Below, in pieces: positions 34,958 to 46,337 of a stretch of DNA of 64,000 nucleotides. The translations under genes were made by a program, and so were the position numbers. The notes beneath the pieces were generated by a model that saw only the letters and a program-made list of their open reading frames with translations, was not told the DNA's origin and did no database searches. Positions within the stretch are counted from its first letter, which is position 1. Each line of letters opens with the position of its first letter. Source of the DNA: Camillea tinctor (lineage: Eukaryota; Ascomycota; Sordariomycetes; Xylariales; Xylariaceae). The DNA lies in contig MU394109.1 in the NCBI GenBank assembly GCA_022578605.1, positions 186,001 to 250,000 on the forward strand, in the 5' to 3' direction.

Positions 34958-37900
34958 GATGGTGGCGGGTGGCGTTTCTTGTATCAGGTTGTTGGTTTTA
35001 GTTTTCGGTCTTATAAGGGGTACTTGAAGTTACAGAAAAAAAAAAGGAGAAAAGAAAAGTAGGCAATAAGAAGCAAAACGGGCCAGATACGGTAGTAAAA
35101 CTGTAAACTGTTTGTCTTAGAATTTCGGCTTTAGTAACGCTTCCCCGTAACAACCACGAACAACTCATCTCTTATAATCCAAACCTCCCGAGAAGCCCTC
35201 GCCGGCTTTCCCGTCACGCCGAGGGGCTCCGTCCGGATCCGGATAGATAACGATTGAGAATAACATCGTGATTGGCAGATATGCAACGGAGCACGCCGGC
35301 TACCGTGCTATCGGTATCCCAGTCACCATACTAATTAGGTAATTGTTGAAAAGGTAGGTAAGCTGCCGCGTGGGCGGATGACCCCCTTTGATCTTGTATA
35401 TAGTACACAATCTGTTACGAGAGATACGGTCTGTATATCTATGTGCTCCATAGGTACTTTTTCTAGTCACTTTAGGTATGTAGGTAGCTCCATACTTACC
35501 CTAGAAAATGGCATAGAAGATCATGTCCCTTGCTAGCTAAGTATTCATCAAGGCCGTGGGGGATTACTCTCTCTTTAGCTTAAACCATGGTTTTTGTGAG
35601 CATTAGTTTAGCTAGTTCCTTAGGAAATTTTATCTTCCAAAGGAATGTCTCCTTTATGCTGCTGCAGCGATCCAAGTCTAATGAAGTAGCAATTATCAGA
35701 AAAAGTATCTGATTTCTGTTTATCGTCGTGTCATGGAGCCACATTCAACTGTGTGAAACTTACATGTTGGTGGTTTTTATTATGTATCCAATACTACTGC
35801 TGCCCCATTTTTCGTCATCTCCCTTCTTTGTCTCCGGGGTCTAGAATATTGGGGTTGCTGGTCCTGGCAAGATGGTAGGGCTGAGACGGGGGACTCATAT
35901 GTCTTCCCCACCTTCTACTAATACGCAGGTTATGTGATGAGGACACATATCTAGATAGATAACCTACATACATAAGAGGCTGTACTATTTTAACACTCAT
36001 ATCTCGCTAATGGGGCTCAAAAGGAAGCAATAAGGATAATGGCTAGTCAAGAATAGCATCGTCTCTTATGTTCTTGTTACGTCCCAGCCAAGGGGATAAC
36101 TATATGATACAGAATTCAGCCATATTGACCACTTGATCATTGTGAGAACCTTTCGTCTCATGGTACAACGGGGTTGCTCAACACTCTGTCGTAACAGCCC
36201 TCCTTACACACATACTTTGTACTTGATAAAGGACTGAGTTTCATTGCATCATGGAAGTCGCATTTTCGTGATCCTCTTTCCCACCACATACGTGACTAGG
36301 TAGATTTCATATAATTGGTGAATTTTTCAGGTAGGGGATACTACTTTAACGGTTTGTCGAAATCAATCAAGCAGTTCTGATCGGCCTGACAGCCCCTTTC
36401 TATTCTCTGAACACTAGAAATGAAGCCTAGCCTTACCATAGTAGCACAGAGTGTTAAGCAGATTTATTATAATCTAATTATATCACCTTTAGTAGGAAGA
36501 CCCTTATGAATTATAAAAAGCTAACCTGTAATAATGGACTCGAATGATAAAGCACACCGATTAATAAGAAAATCATTTGCCCCATAACGTGACTGGTACT
36601 AATAGAAGTTATCTAGGTTAGGTATGCTAGAGGATAACTACATATAACCACATGAGTTATGAGTTAAAAAAGGCCTAGTAAATCTGGAAAATCGCTCGCT
36701 CACAATATGATTTCGTTGAAAACAGTTGATGCCTCATAGCAATAGGAGATCCGCCTAGTACGCCTGAACTCTGTCGATCGACAAGATAGTGATTGATATT
36801 TTGGTTAAAATATGACGAACCTAAGGAGGCTTAAAAATATCATATATATTGTGAGTCATTATGAGTCACAATGCAAGCCCTAAAAGGGAAAGAAACAATA
36901 TTATCACGCAAGAAACTAAACTTCTTAAGCGTCTGCGTAAAGCAGCGTGGCTTGATCCCATACAAATATCTTCTTTATTTTGTCTTTTTATATTAAAATT
37001 TTGACTCTTTAGCTCCTCGCATCATATATCTTGGAAGTTAAACGGGCCCTCCAATAGTCATAGCCCCCCTTCAGACTGACTTGAACCCCTATCCTATCCC
37101 TCTAAAGTATTGATAGTAAATAAATACATGCCTAGACTGAAGACTCTGGAATAAGATAGTATGTATGATATATCGAAGGGTACGAACCTCGTAAGGGAAT
37201 AAAGTGAGTGTTCGATGTATAAGTAACAGTATTAGAAATAACATTAGTTCGAGTCTCCCACATGACAACATTTTAGCTATGTAAGCTCTTGCTAGAATCT
37301 TCATAACAGAGTACATATATAGATAGTATAAAACACTACAGTCACCAGATAGAAAATCAAAGCGGCAATAAAATAAATCAAAAGTCATAAGAGGCTAAGT
37401 TAGTTTATCGTCAAAGGGAAGCATAGGGGACCCCTATATATATATATACTTCAGAGATCGCCAATAAATAGGTAGTCATAGTCACGAGGAACGCAATGTA
37501 ACCAAACGACTAGGAATCTTATCAGGTGAGGTTAATGAAACACTCGGATAACACGAGCGTAGGCCACCAAGGAAAATTCTAAATACCTACATTAAAGAGA
37601 GTTTCTAGCGAGAGACAAGGCAAGGACCATATGACTCCCCAGAATGGACACGATACGCTGCTGCTGGGGGATTGCTCAACCAAGTTGCTCACGGCCCGCC
37701 GAACTTCGGAATTCCAAAAGGGGGGTTAAGTGGTTCTGGAAACTAAAATGCGATATAAATAACGCCGGATATCTACCCACTATCCATAGTCTAGTGTTAA
37801 GGTAAAGATTAAACATATTAGTATGGGATATCGAGGCATGGCCATTCATGGTAATAGAGCTTTGTACGATCAATATCCTATCAGGACGAGACAGTGCCAA

Positions 37901-38310
37901 GGGAACAGGATAACGTGTATCAACCTAGAAAAGGGGTCTATGAAGAGGGCGGAAGCCTTGATATACTTATATGTATAGAATGTAGTACTATAGTACAGTA
38001 TAGCGAGGTGGTAACCCCCTATTTCGATAGCGTCGACCGAGATTTCGGGCCTAATCTGGTAAACTTAAATTCTATTGTAGGCCATGATAATTGCCGTAAT
38101 GGTGATGCTTTCACTTCAAAAGTATATTACCTATCCCGGCCTCGGTACTCCTGTTAGCCATGATGCATTAATATATATATGCAGGAGGTTATGAAAAGAA
38201 AGCAAGAAAGAATTAATTATTCTTTTCTTTTCTTTCTTTTTTTTTTCTTTTCAGAAAACTACGGAGGTAAACTTCCCTTGTCATATATATCCACCCAAAG
38301 CAAGCACAAG
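34958..38310. other. AT-rich intergenic region
   Basis: The first few hundred bases are the promoter of the dioxygenase. From about 35.4 to 38.1 kb the DNA is A/T-rich with no frame carrying a recognisable motif; it may be an old, mutated repeat, but no terminal repeats were found. Just before the next gene, a frame open from 38179 gives a Phe/Ser-rich stretch from T-rich leader sequence that I do not count as coding. Confidence 0.5.
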
Positions 38311-39345
38311 ATGGGACTACTTTCATCCCCCTGTTCTACCCCTTCAACCCTAATGTCCTCCCTCCCACCCCGCTCGTCCCTCGCCCCCAGCCCCAGCCCC
38401 AGCCTCCCCCCCTACGCCCCGCCAACCACGGTGCGCCACCTCTCGCCAACCCGCATCCTCAAGACCGGGCCCTCCGTCCATCCCTCCGAGGCCGCTCTCC
38501 TGCAGCACATAGGGGACACGACCAGCGTCCCCGTGCCGCGCATACACAGCTGCGTGCGCAACCCCGCCACCGGGTACTGGGAGATCCAGATGTCGCGGGT
38601 CGACGTGCACCCCGAAGGGGGACTAGAAAAGGGGGGCAAAGAAACCGAAGTCCACCCTCTGGAGGCCGTGTACGCAAACCTCGGCCCCCCGGCGCGCGAC
38701 GCGCTGGCGCGGCAGCTAGCGGGTTACGTGTGGCAGATGCGGCGGTGCCGCGCGGACTGGATAGGTTCGTTTGACGGGGGGAAGGCGCGGGACCGGAAGT
38801 TCCTGAGCCTAGTAGCAGGAGAAGAAGGGGAAGGGGAAAGACGGAGGGGTCTGTACGGGAGCGAGGAAGAGTTCCTGCGCGATGTAGCAGATGCGGTTCG
38901 GCGGCGGGGCGCGTACCGGAGCGCGTGGAGCCTGATGGTGGGGAGGATGCTGATGGATTTGCCGCAACAGCGGCGGTGGCTGCGGATATGCGGGGAGATA
39001 GAGGCGCTGCTGAGCAGTGTATCGGGGGGAGAGGGTGGCCGAGGGTATAGCGGCGGCTGTGCCTACCGTGAGGATAAAGGCAAGGGTAAATTCGTCCTCA
39101 CCCACGCGGATCTGACACCTGAGCACATTCTGGTGAGGTACGACTGGGACGAGGATACGGTCGAGATCGTTGGTATCGTTGGCTGGGGCCAGGCAGGCTT
39201 TTACCCTGAGTGGTACGAATACGTCAAGATGAATTTATGGGATCCCGATTCAGCCTTTATGGAGGACCGCATCCCCGACAGGGTGCTTGAGCCCTGGCTT
39301 CCTGAGCTGAGCGCCTTTCTGCATGCAAAGGATATCGTCTGGTAA
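38311..39345 (+). CDS. Aminoglycoside-phosphotransferase (APH)-fold protein, degenerate metal site
   Basis: Member of the fungal 'phosphotransferase enzyme family', a kinase-like fold. With the start at ATG 38311 it is 344 aa; the frame extends 44 codons upstream, but that part is T-rich leader translation. The N-lobe keeps a candidate ATP-site lysine, Lys51 (RILKTG), and Glu60 (HPSEA). The catalytic loop reads HADLTPEH, with His265 and Asp267 present, but the usual metal-binding Asn is His272. The DFG-equivalent segment, normally I-D-W-E, reads IVGWGQAGFYPEW, so its Asp is Gly291. These changes suggest a pseudokinase or one with altered metal use. A Glu/Gly/Arg-rich insert is near residues 170-185. 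The gene is strongly GC-rich against AT-rich flanks. An upstream exon using the CAG acceptor near 38254 cannot be excluded. Confidence 0.75.
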   Translation: MGLLSSPCSTPSTLMSSLPPRSSLAPSPSPSLPPYAPPTTVRHLSPTRILKTGPSVHPSEAALLQHIGDTTSVPVPRIHSCVRNPATGYWEIQMSRVDVHPEGGLEKGGKETEVHPLEAVYANLGPPARDALARQLAGYVWQMRRCRADWIGSFDGGKARDRKFLSLVAGEEGEGERRRGLYGSEEEFLRDVADAVRRRGAYRSAWSLMVGRMLMDLPQQRRWLRICGEIEALLSSVSGGEGGRGYSGGCAYREDKGKGKFVLTHADLTPEHILVRYDWDEDTVEIVGIVGWGQAGFYPEWYEYVKMNLWDPDSAFMEDRIPDRVLEPWLPELSAFLHAKDIVW

Positions 39346-39808
39346 CTAGAGGTGGATATGTCAAGCAAAAGTGAACGCTAATATCTTGTGGTTTTTAGCT
39401 CATTTATATAGTCTGTGACAGGTTATATAATATGCTAACTTCACATGGGACGTGATAGATGAGTGCGTTGAGTGACGGTGTGCATGGAGTGACTATGCAA
39501 GTTTGCGCTGGAATCAAAATACCTGTTTTCATCTTCACATGAACTACTTTACAGAATGCGGAAGCTTCCTAGTTAGCCCCGCTCGCTTCTCTGCGTAACT
39601 ATTCCGTACACATGCATCATATCTCTGATGGAAAGGAAACACCTTATTACTTCCACGAGGGACTCTGACAAGATAGCAACGAATCGCTTAGTCCGCGATT
39701 GTGCGGTGGTGAGGCCTTGTAGATCTGCAATCCGTAAGCAGTCAAGCCTAGTGACACTTCATTTACCTTTGGACGACATGTATAGAGGCGGCAGTCCTCA
39801 ACTTTACC
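39346..39808. other. Convergent intergenic region
   Basis: Short 3'-to-3' gap between the phosphotransferase-like gene and the Mam3-like gene. Nothing recognisable. Confidence 0.6.
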
Positions 39809-42000
39809 TTATTTCCCGCCCTTTCTCTTCTTACGACGGTTATTATTCTTTTTCTTCCCACCATTCTGTGCATTCGTAGCAGAGGCTGCACCCCCGTTTG
39901 ACGGAGCGGAAGCCGTAGAGCCGTGCGCTTCCGACTCGGAAGAGCTGTTGGCCTCGAGAACAACCTTGCGAACGCCTCCGGCCTCGACAATGTTCTCAGT
40001 AATGCTACCACTGCGCACAAAACGTTTCCGTCGTCCAATAGCGTCGACATCTGCATTATCTACCGGCGAATTTTCACTAGAACTCGACTTGGATTTACTC
40101 TGTTCCGTTCGCCTTGTTTCGCTCTCAACGTTAAGCGAAGGCTTCTGATAGCTATCCCCATCCGCCGGAGAGACTCCGTGATAGCTCTGTTGTAAGGCCT
40201 GAATACCATCCTTGGGCCTTAGAAGACTTGTCCGTTCGTTCACGCCGTCTTCTTGGTCTTCAATAACGATATCCGCAGTAGCAGAATTCGTTCGCTGTTG
40301 ACTATTGGGGGCTGACGCGGTACCTGGCTTAATCTTGACAGCAGTGACTCGTGTGCTCTTCGGATTAGATGCCGGATTAGATGGGCCAAGATGCTTGAAG
40401 TGATCCCTCATCTCATCAAGATTGGCCTTGACGGGCACGGTCGTGGTTACCATCTGACCATCTTGGCCAGCTGAGCTTCTTCGCATCATCAGGGTGGTCA
40501 TCTTCGGGCTCGAAGATAGGTTAGAGGGGTTGACCTTGTCATTAAGTGACGTAGTTCGTTGTAATTTGCCCGACTGGCCATCTGCACCCTCTTGTATGTC
40601 AACAAGGACTCCATCTTTTACCGCTGGATCCTTTCGTTGAGTTCTAGCCTTGGGCGCAGGGTGAGATCTACGGATTGCTTTGTGAACATCGATATAAACA
40701 TCAGACTCGTCGATAATTTCCCTAAATTCATATAATCAGCGCCGTTATCAAAAAGATGTCACCGCCACAAAAAGAAAAGAAAAAAGGGGGGTTTAGTAAA
40801 ACCTACTCTCCAATAAGTTCTTCGATTACGTCTTCAAGAGTAACGACTCCAAGAGCACCGTGATCCTCTCCGGGTGACTCAGAAATAAGGACCATGTGCG
40901 ACTTTCCTTCCTGGAAGAAATTGATGATATCGAGACAGCTGGTCTCGGGTCGAGTCTCAGGCAGGGTAGCCAAGGCAAAGTCTTTGACTCTCTTGCCATC
41001 TTCAGGATCGTACGTGATGAGGATTTTGACTAGCAGCATGCCGACGAAGTTTGTGGGATTACCACTCTGGTGAATAGGAATACGAGAATACCCAGCGTCG
41101 AGAATCTGATCAATAGTCTTCTCATCCAGCACAGTATCCTCCGCCATGATAAAAACATCATTCATAGGTGTCATGACTTCCTCAACGGCCTTGCGCTTCA
41201 AATCGAGGACAGCGCTAATGATGGTGACTTCATCCTGGTTTAGCCTCTCGTCGACCTCGCCCAAGGACTTGTGTAGAGTAACGAGCGTCTTCAGACCACT
41301 CTTCTTGTAGACGGTACCGTGGTCTTTACCCAGGAGCCAGTCGAGAAGCTTTGCGGTGGGCCAGGCGACAGGGGCCATTAAGTACATCAGGAGCAGGACT
41401 GGCTTGGACATGTAACCGCCGATCTGGAGTCCATAGCGAACGCAAACGGATTGGGGGAGAATCTCGCCGAAGATAACTAGCCAGCAGTATAACTATATTA
41501 GTAGGCTACCCAGGGGAATGCTAGCGAGAAGAAGGAAGCGGAGAGGCAGATTTACCGATCAAAACAGTACTTCCTACGACAGCAGCGATGCCACCGCCAA
41601 AGCATCTATCCAGAACAACAGGAAGAGTCTCATTGACTATCACGTTGGACAGGAGAAGCGTGACCAGGACCCAGTGTTTACCCTTGTTCAGAAGATCGTG
41701 GACGCGTTTGGCATTTCTCCGCTGCGGTTCCTCGGGATCGAGAGAGATAACTTGCAGGTATATCTCGTCCTGGCCCATAAGAGCGATAGTTAAACCGGCA
41801 AAGGCACCACCCAAGAGCACAAGAACCATAGACACCATATAGAGAACCCAGAGGGCACCACCTTCGGCTTCGGGGGCATTATCGTGGTGGTCGCGCGACG
41901 TAATCGGAGCAGCAGCAGCCAAGCTAACAAAGGTAGCCTTAGCTAGACTGAGAACTACTCTCCTAGCGTGAAGCAAGTTGCCATTGTTGCGATGCATCAT
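39809..42000 (-). CDS. CNNM/Mam3-type DUF21-CBS membrane protein
   Basis: Homologue of yeast Mam3 and the CNNM/CorC family, membrane proteins implicated in Mn/Mg/metal homeostasis at the vacuole or plasma membrane. Three exons are inferred: 42000-41556, 41476-40807 and 40721-39809, giving 675 aa. A hydrophobic N-terminal segment (residues about 12-30) may be a signal peptide or anchor. The DUF21 domain spans roughly 45-220 with transmembrane stretches ([50 protein letters not shown]). A CBS pair follows: [12 protein letters not shown] for the first, and [20 protein letters not shown], spanning intron 2, for the end of the second. The last 290 residues are Ser/Asn/Lys-rich, disordered and end in a strongly basic [10 protein letters not shown] tail. 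The frame is open for another 72 codons upstream of 42000, but that stretch is leader-like. Confidence 0.92.
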
Positions 42001-43588
42001 CTGCAGGTACCGGGAGGGGGAGGATTTGGAACGAGGCGGTGGGCGGGCGGATTCGAGGAAAGCTATTGAGCCAGTAGAATGGGACGGGATGGGACGGGAT
42101 GGGAGGAGATAAAGAAAGTTGTGGGTGATTTGATGATATATATAGTAATTATTGTCGTGGGTCTGTTCTGACAGGTATGGTTTGGTTTGAAAAATAAGGT
42201 GAGTAGAGAGGTTCAATAGAAAGGTTCGCTAGACGTAGCTCAGATTAGCTGGTTCTTCCGGTAAGGCGATGATGATGTTGTTGATGTTGTTGATGATTTT
42301 ATTCCAGTCACCGCGAAGCAAGTAATTAGGCGAATCCTTGATCCATTGCAACCTCAGTGTCTTAACAACTAGTAGTATTATACATTTATAAAAGAAGTAG
42401 AGAGAAACCGTGAAGCTGAAGGAACGTAAGTCAATGGAGAGAAGAAAAAAAAAAGTATCGTCAACTAGCATAGAGTTGCGATGATGATGTTAAAGGTGAC
42501 GTTAAGGGGAGGGGAAGAGGGAGGAAAAAAAAAGAAAAGGAAGCATAAAAAGAAAGGAAGAAAGGAAAAAGTCAAAGAAGTTTATTTTTTATTATTACCT
42601 TATTATTATTTTGCTTTGGTACAATGTAGCTTTTTAGCTTTTAGCTCTCGCTTTTTTTTCCCTCTCTCCTTCTGCCCTTGTAAACCAACACTCAACCGCG
42701 ACTGAAGAATTCTGTTATAGAAGCTACCTAGGCGCTAATAAGGTTTGGAAGGTACTGTACCGTATGTACTGTCAGTATGTAGTAAGTTTGATGGTAAGTG
42801 CATTAACGTATGGTGGGGATTAACGAGGCGGTAGGCAAGAGAAGCTATGACACTACGTAGTGATCTACGTTTATGATACCGGAAATGGATAGCTATGCTC
42901 TTGGACGAGCCTCTGATAGGCCGATGCTACTAGTAGGATTCTTTATCTGCTCCCCGCCACCCCACCCCGTCAGCTACACAACATACACATGCAGACGCGT
43001 TGCTGCTGCACTACAACTAATAAGGTCCAAGCAGTTTGAGTTGGAGAGTTCTAGGTTATACCTAGTATCATCCCCAATTGTTACTTATCATTTCATCTGA
43101 AGCTGCACCACCTTAAAGTTATATACATACATATAGGTTATATACGAGTTGTCAGCGTGCTTTGACTTAAACTGATAAGTTGTGACCTAACAGGTGGTTT
43201 AGGTACTGACTCTGCAGAGAGTCAAAGCGCTTATTATTGCCGTCTTGGCTTGCTTGGAGGGAGGTACGTGTGCGCCGTCACTTCTTGTTCATCTCTCTAC
43301 GCAATGCATCGAGGGAATAATTGATTATTTTGCATTTGCATATAAGTATACCTAAACACTTACCATGCGTTAAACCATAAATGCCTAACCTAAACGACCT
43401 AACCTGTATCCAACCTTAACCTTAATCTATACCTACTAGGGTAAACCTTATATTTATTTATTTTTTCTATAGAACATTACTAGTGTAAAACTCCAGTCTA
43501 ACTAGTTCACAGCTTTCCCTTCTTTATTATACTATATCACTCCTATATACTTACTACTATACCAATAGATATATTCTGTCCAGGTTAC
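42001..43588. other. Intergenic region
   Basis: Promoter and leader of the Mam3-like gene (42.0-42.6 kb, with several TGATGT/TTGTTGATG repeats near 42270-42300) followed by gene-free DNA up to the 3' end of the muconate cyclase gene. No conserved frame. Confidence 0.55.
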
Positions 43589-44832
43589 CTAGTCGTACCA
43601 TATGGCATTCATCCCGAACCCAGGCTCCGGAATCCTGCATCGGGCCACGCGACCGAGGAACTCGTCCTTCCACCGGTAAATCTCGATCCAGCCCTCCTGG
43701 TCATCCGTGATCGCCAGCCACTCGTCGCTCCAATCGCACGGTGCCACCGCATTGCTGTGCCCCCCGCTTGTAGGTGTAGGGTTCAGACATATCTGCCTCT
43801 CGATCGAGCCGCAGCCGCGCAGCCGGAACGCCGCTATGTAGCCCTGTAGGTCGAAGCTGTTCGCTCGGCTCGTTGCGAACAGGTAGTCCCCCGACTTGGT
43901 CAGCGCGCACACGTCGCTTCGGTACATGGTATCGTGCTTGGGAATCCCCGGTGGGATGAGCGGGTACTCGTGGTGCGTGTACACCGGCATGTGCGTGGCC
44001 GGGTCGATCACGTACTCGCATAGTCGGTTGCCCGCCTCCATCAGTGCGTAGAGATAGTTGCCGGTAGGGTGCATCGCCACCCACCGTGGGTGGTCTTTCG
44101 GGTCCGGCGCATCCACGCTCCCCACCAGTTCCACCTGTCCCGAGGCCGCCTTCTTGTGCACCCACAGCTTGTTCGCCTTCAAGTCCGCCGAGTAGAGGTA
44201 GGTTTCGGTCGGGTCAAACACCATGCCGTGGATGCCCGTGTTGGCCTGGTAGGGGTAATTTTGCGTGTTCTCCGCGAGCGCGCCCGTCGATGATACCGTA
44301 AATACAGAGCCGTGGCCCGCATGTGAATAGAAAGGGTTGCAGTAGACGGCATAGGGAGGCTGCTTTGCGGCTAATAGGAATATGGCTCTGGTATTGCTTG
44401 TAGCTAAGCTAGCCTGGGCTATATTTCGCAGGTAAGGGATTAGCTGTCGTTGACTTGCCTCAAGAAGCCAATTCGGGATCATGCTACTTACAATCATGAT
44501 TCATAGAATGTGAGGCTTCGTGAATAATCTCAGTTGGGCTCTTGACCGCAAAGCTAGACCACTTTTTCATGGCCGCGCCATATATGTTCTTTTTCGCATG
44601 CTGCAGCCATCACGTGTAAGCCGAGAAAAGAAGGGGGAAAGGAGTAAAAAAGGAGCCAGGATGAACTCAATTGAATGCAGCTTACGTCGAAGGTCATCCA
44701 TGAGATGGGCTCGTCGTGGGGGATCTCGGTTCGCTTCACCAATTCTAGCGTCAACTTCTCATCGTCAAAGGCTACGGTGAATATGGCCCCCGGTGGAGTC
44801 CATGTCCCTATCATCAGATGGTGAACCGGCAT
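43589..44832 (-). CDS. 3-carboxy-cis,cis-muconate cyclase (CMLE)
   Basis: Catalyses lactonisation of 3-carboxy-cis,cis-muconate in the eukaryotic protocatechuate branch of the beta-ketoadipate pathway; it is a cytosolic seven-bladed beta-propeller enzyme. Three exons are inferred: 44832-44686, 44600-44492 and 44403-43589, giving 356 aa (the Neurospora enzyme is about 366). The protein is very close to the Neurospora enzyme as I remember it, including HHLMIGTWTPPGAIFTV at the start, NTRAIFLLAAKQPPYAVY, and EPGFGMNAIWYD at the very end. The residues corresponding to the known active-site His148, Arg196 and Glu212 are His144 (GIHG), Arg192 (HPRW) and Glu208 (LMEAGNR), a constant offset of four. 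The frame opens further upstream of 44832 but without family similarity. It is divergent from the intradiol dioxygenase gene 1.5 kb away, fitting one pathway. Confidence 0.95.
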
Positions 44833-46337
44833 CTTGGAATGATAATGTATGGAAACGGGCAGCAGTCTCCTTCTCAACGGAGAAACTGTTCTTAGCATGC
44901 GACTCGAGCTAACCAGAAATGATGAACCGGCGAGTTTGCACACCCAGATGTCACCAAAACACCACCGGCCCCCTTTTTTTTTCACGGTTGCGGTCCGTGA
45001 TGGCTTCACTTGGGGAGGAGGAAGATTACTCCGGGTTGTGTTCCTGAGGTTTCCAGTTCGCTGGCCGGGGAATTGCGGCTTTCTCAACGGCAGTGACAGT
45101 GGCACGGCCAAGTGTGAAACGTTGTGCTTCTTCACCGCACTCTAAGAATAAATTACTTACACTCCAGTAGCCTACATAGCATCGGAAACTGAAAACTCCA
45201 ACCCCTCCCTCCTATCGCCTGTGACCACCAGGAAAATCACGCCTCGGTGTGGGGAAAGGATGGGGAAGAATGGGGCAGAAGATCCAGCAGTCGGCATCGG
45301 AGGCGGTAGATGGCCGCTGGCAGACTTAGACCACGGGCCAAATTTAAAGTAGTGAGAGGCAGAGTGCGGAATCTCGATTTGCCATACACAGCCATACATA
45401 TCCGGGTAAACACAATCCTTCTCCACAATATCTTCCATCCTGTCCAGTCTTGTTCATCAACAGATCTCACATATCAGAGCTTACCTAGTCTAGCTAGTTT
45501 GTGAGGCCAGTCATGCCGCCTACATACCGTACATACTACCGATCACTTCCTGATCCTTGCTCACGCCTCGTGGGACCCTGAATTACCACATTTAAAGTTA
45601 CTCGGGTCTAATCTGGGATCAGTCAAAACGCTATATTTTTGGGGAAGACAGACAATCATTACCGCCCAGGTAAGTCAGTTTAGCTACGGATATGTATATG
45701 TACCTTGGGTCAGGCGGAGAGGCTTCCGGGTTGTCTGTACAGAGAGTTGGCAGCGGTCGAAAGCTCCCCCGGACAGACGATCTCGGAACCAAGCACGATA
45801 GCGAGATTACTACTGACTAGAACCTTAGGATTTTTTTTACTAAGATAATCCGGAATATCTTGGCTTACAGAAAAGCAGCATGTGGTAGCAGTGGGTGCCA
45901 ACTGGGTAAGTAGGTAGCGTAGAGCCCACTTCTGTACAATATGTATTTGTCTCGGGGGATAGTTTTACTAAGGGCGATATTTCACCCGATGAACAAGACC
46001 GTCCGCTGCATGCCGCGACACCAATCCGATTCAACCCCAGTAGGCATGGATCATTGGCGGGGTCTACACTTTGGGAGACCTATCATATACCAGTCATTAG
46101 GAATTGTGCCATCTGGAAGAGTGGATGAACATCGAATAAGTGATATATTTAAATAGATTGAACACAACGTCTTCCTGTCTCATAGCAGTTTATTTCGTCT
46201 CTTCTATTCCTGTTTACAAGCTCATCCCGTATCTTAACCAAGCCGTTTCCACGAGTCATATCAAGAACCTCGGCCCTCTCTTAGCGTCACTTACACATCC
46301 TAATCCGCCACTGTACTGATCAGACATACAATCCGAG
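44833..46337. promoter_or_regulatory. Divergent promoter region, muconate cyclase / intradiol dioxygenase
   Basis: 1505 bp between the two divergent start codons, with no supportable gene inside. A TATA-like AT-rich stretch (ATATATTTAAATA) at about 46143-46155 lies roughly 190 bp upstream of the dioxygenase start. Because both products act in aromatic ring catabolism, shared regulation from this region is likely, but I could not identify a specific activator site. The size leaves room for two separate promoters. Confidence 0.5.

Noticed and set aside
37240..37270. tRNA-like B-box (GTTCGAGTCTC)
   Set aside because: No matching A-box, acceptor stem or cloverleaf could be built around it; similar checks near 14965, 48018 and 52735 also failed.
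38179..38310. N-terminal extension of the phosphotransferase-like protein from ATG 38179
   Set aside because: It encodes a Phe run from T-rich leader sequence and has no family similarity; ATG 38311 fits better, although an upstream exon is not excluded.
42001..42216. N-terminal extension of the Mam3-like protein
   Set aside because: Open frame only; tyrosine/serine-rich translation of AT-rich leader without similarity. The MM start at 42000 is followed directly by the hydrophobic leader.
43701..44165. 154-aa minus-strand ORF inside the muconate cyclase
   Set aside because: Alternative frame of the cyclase exon 3; the true frame is an almost full match to the family.
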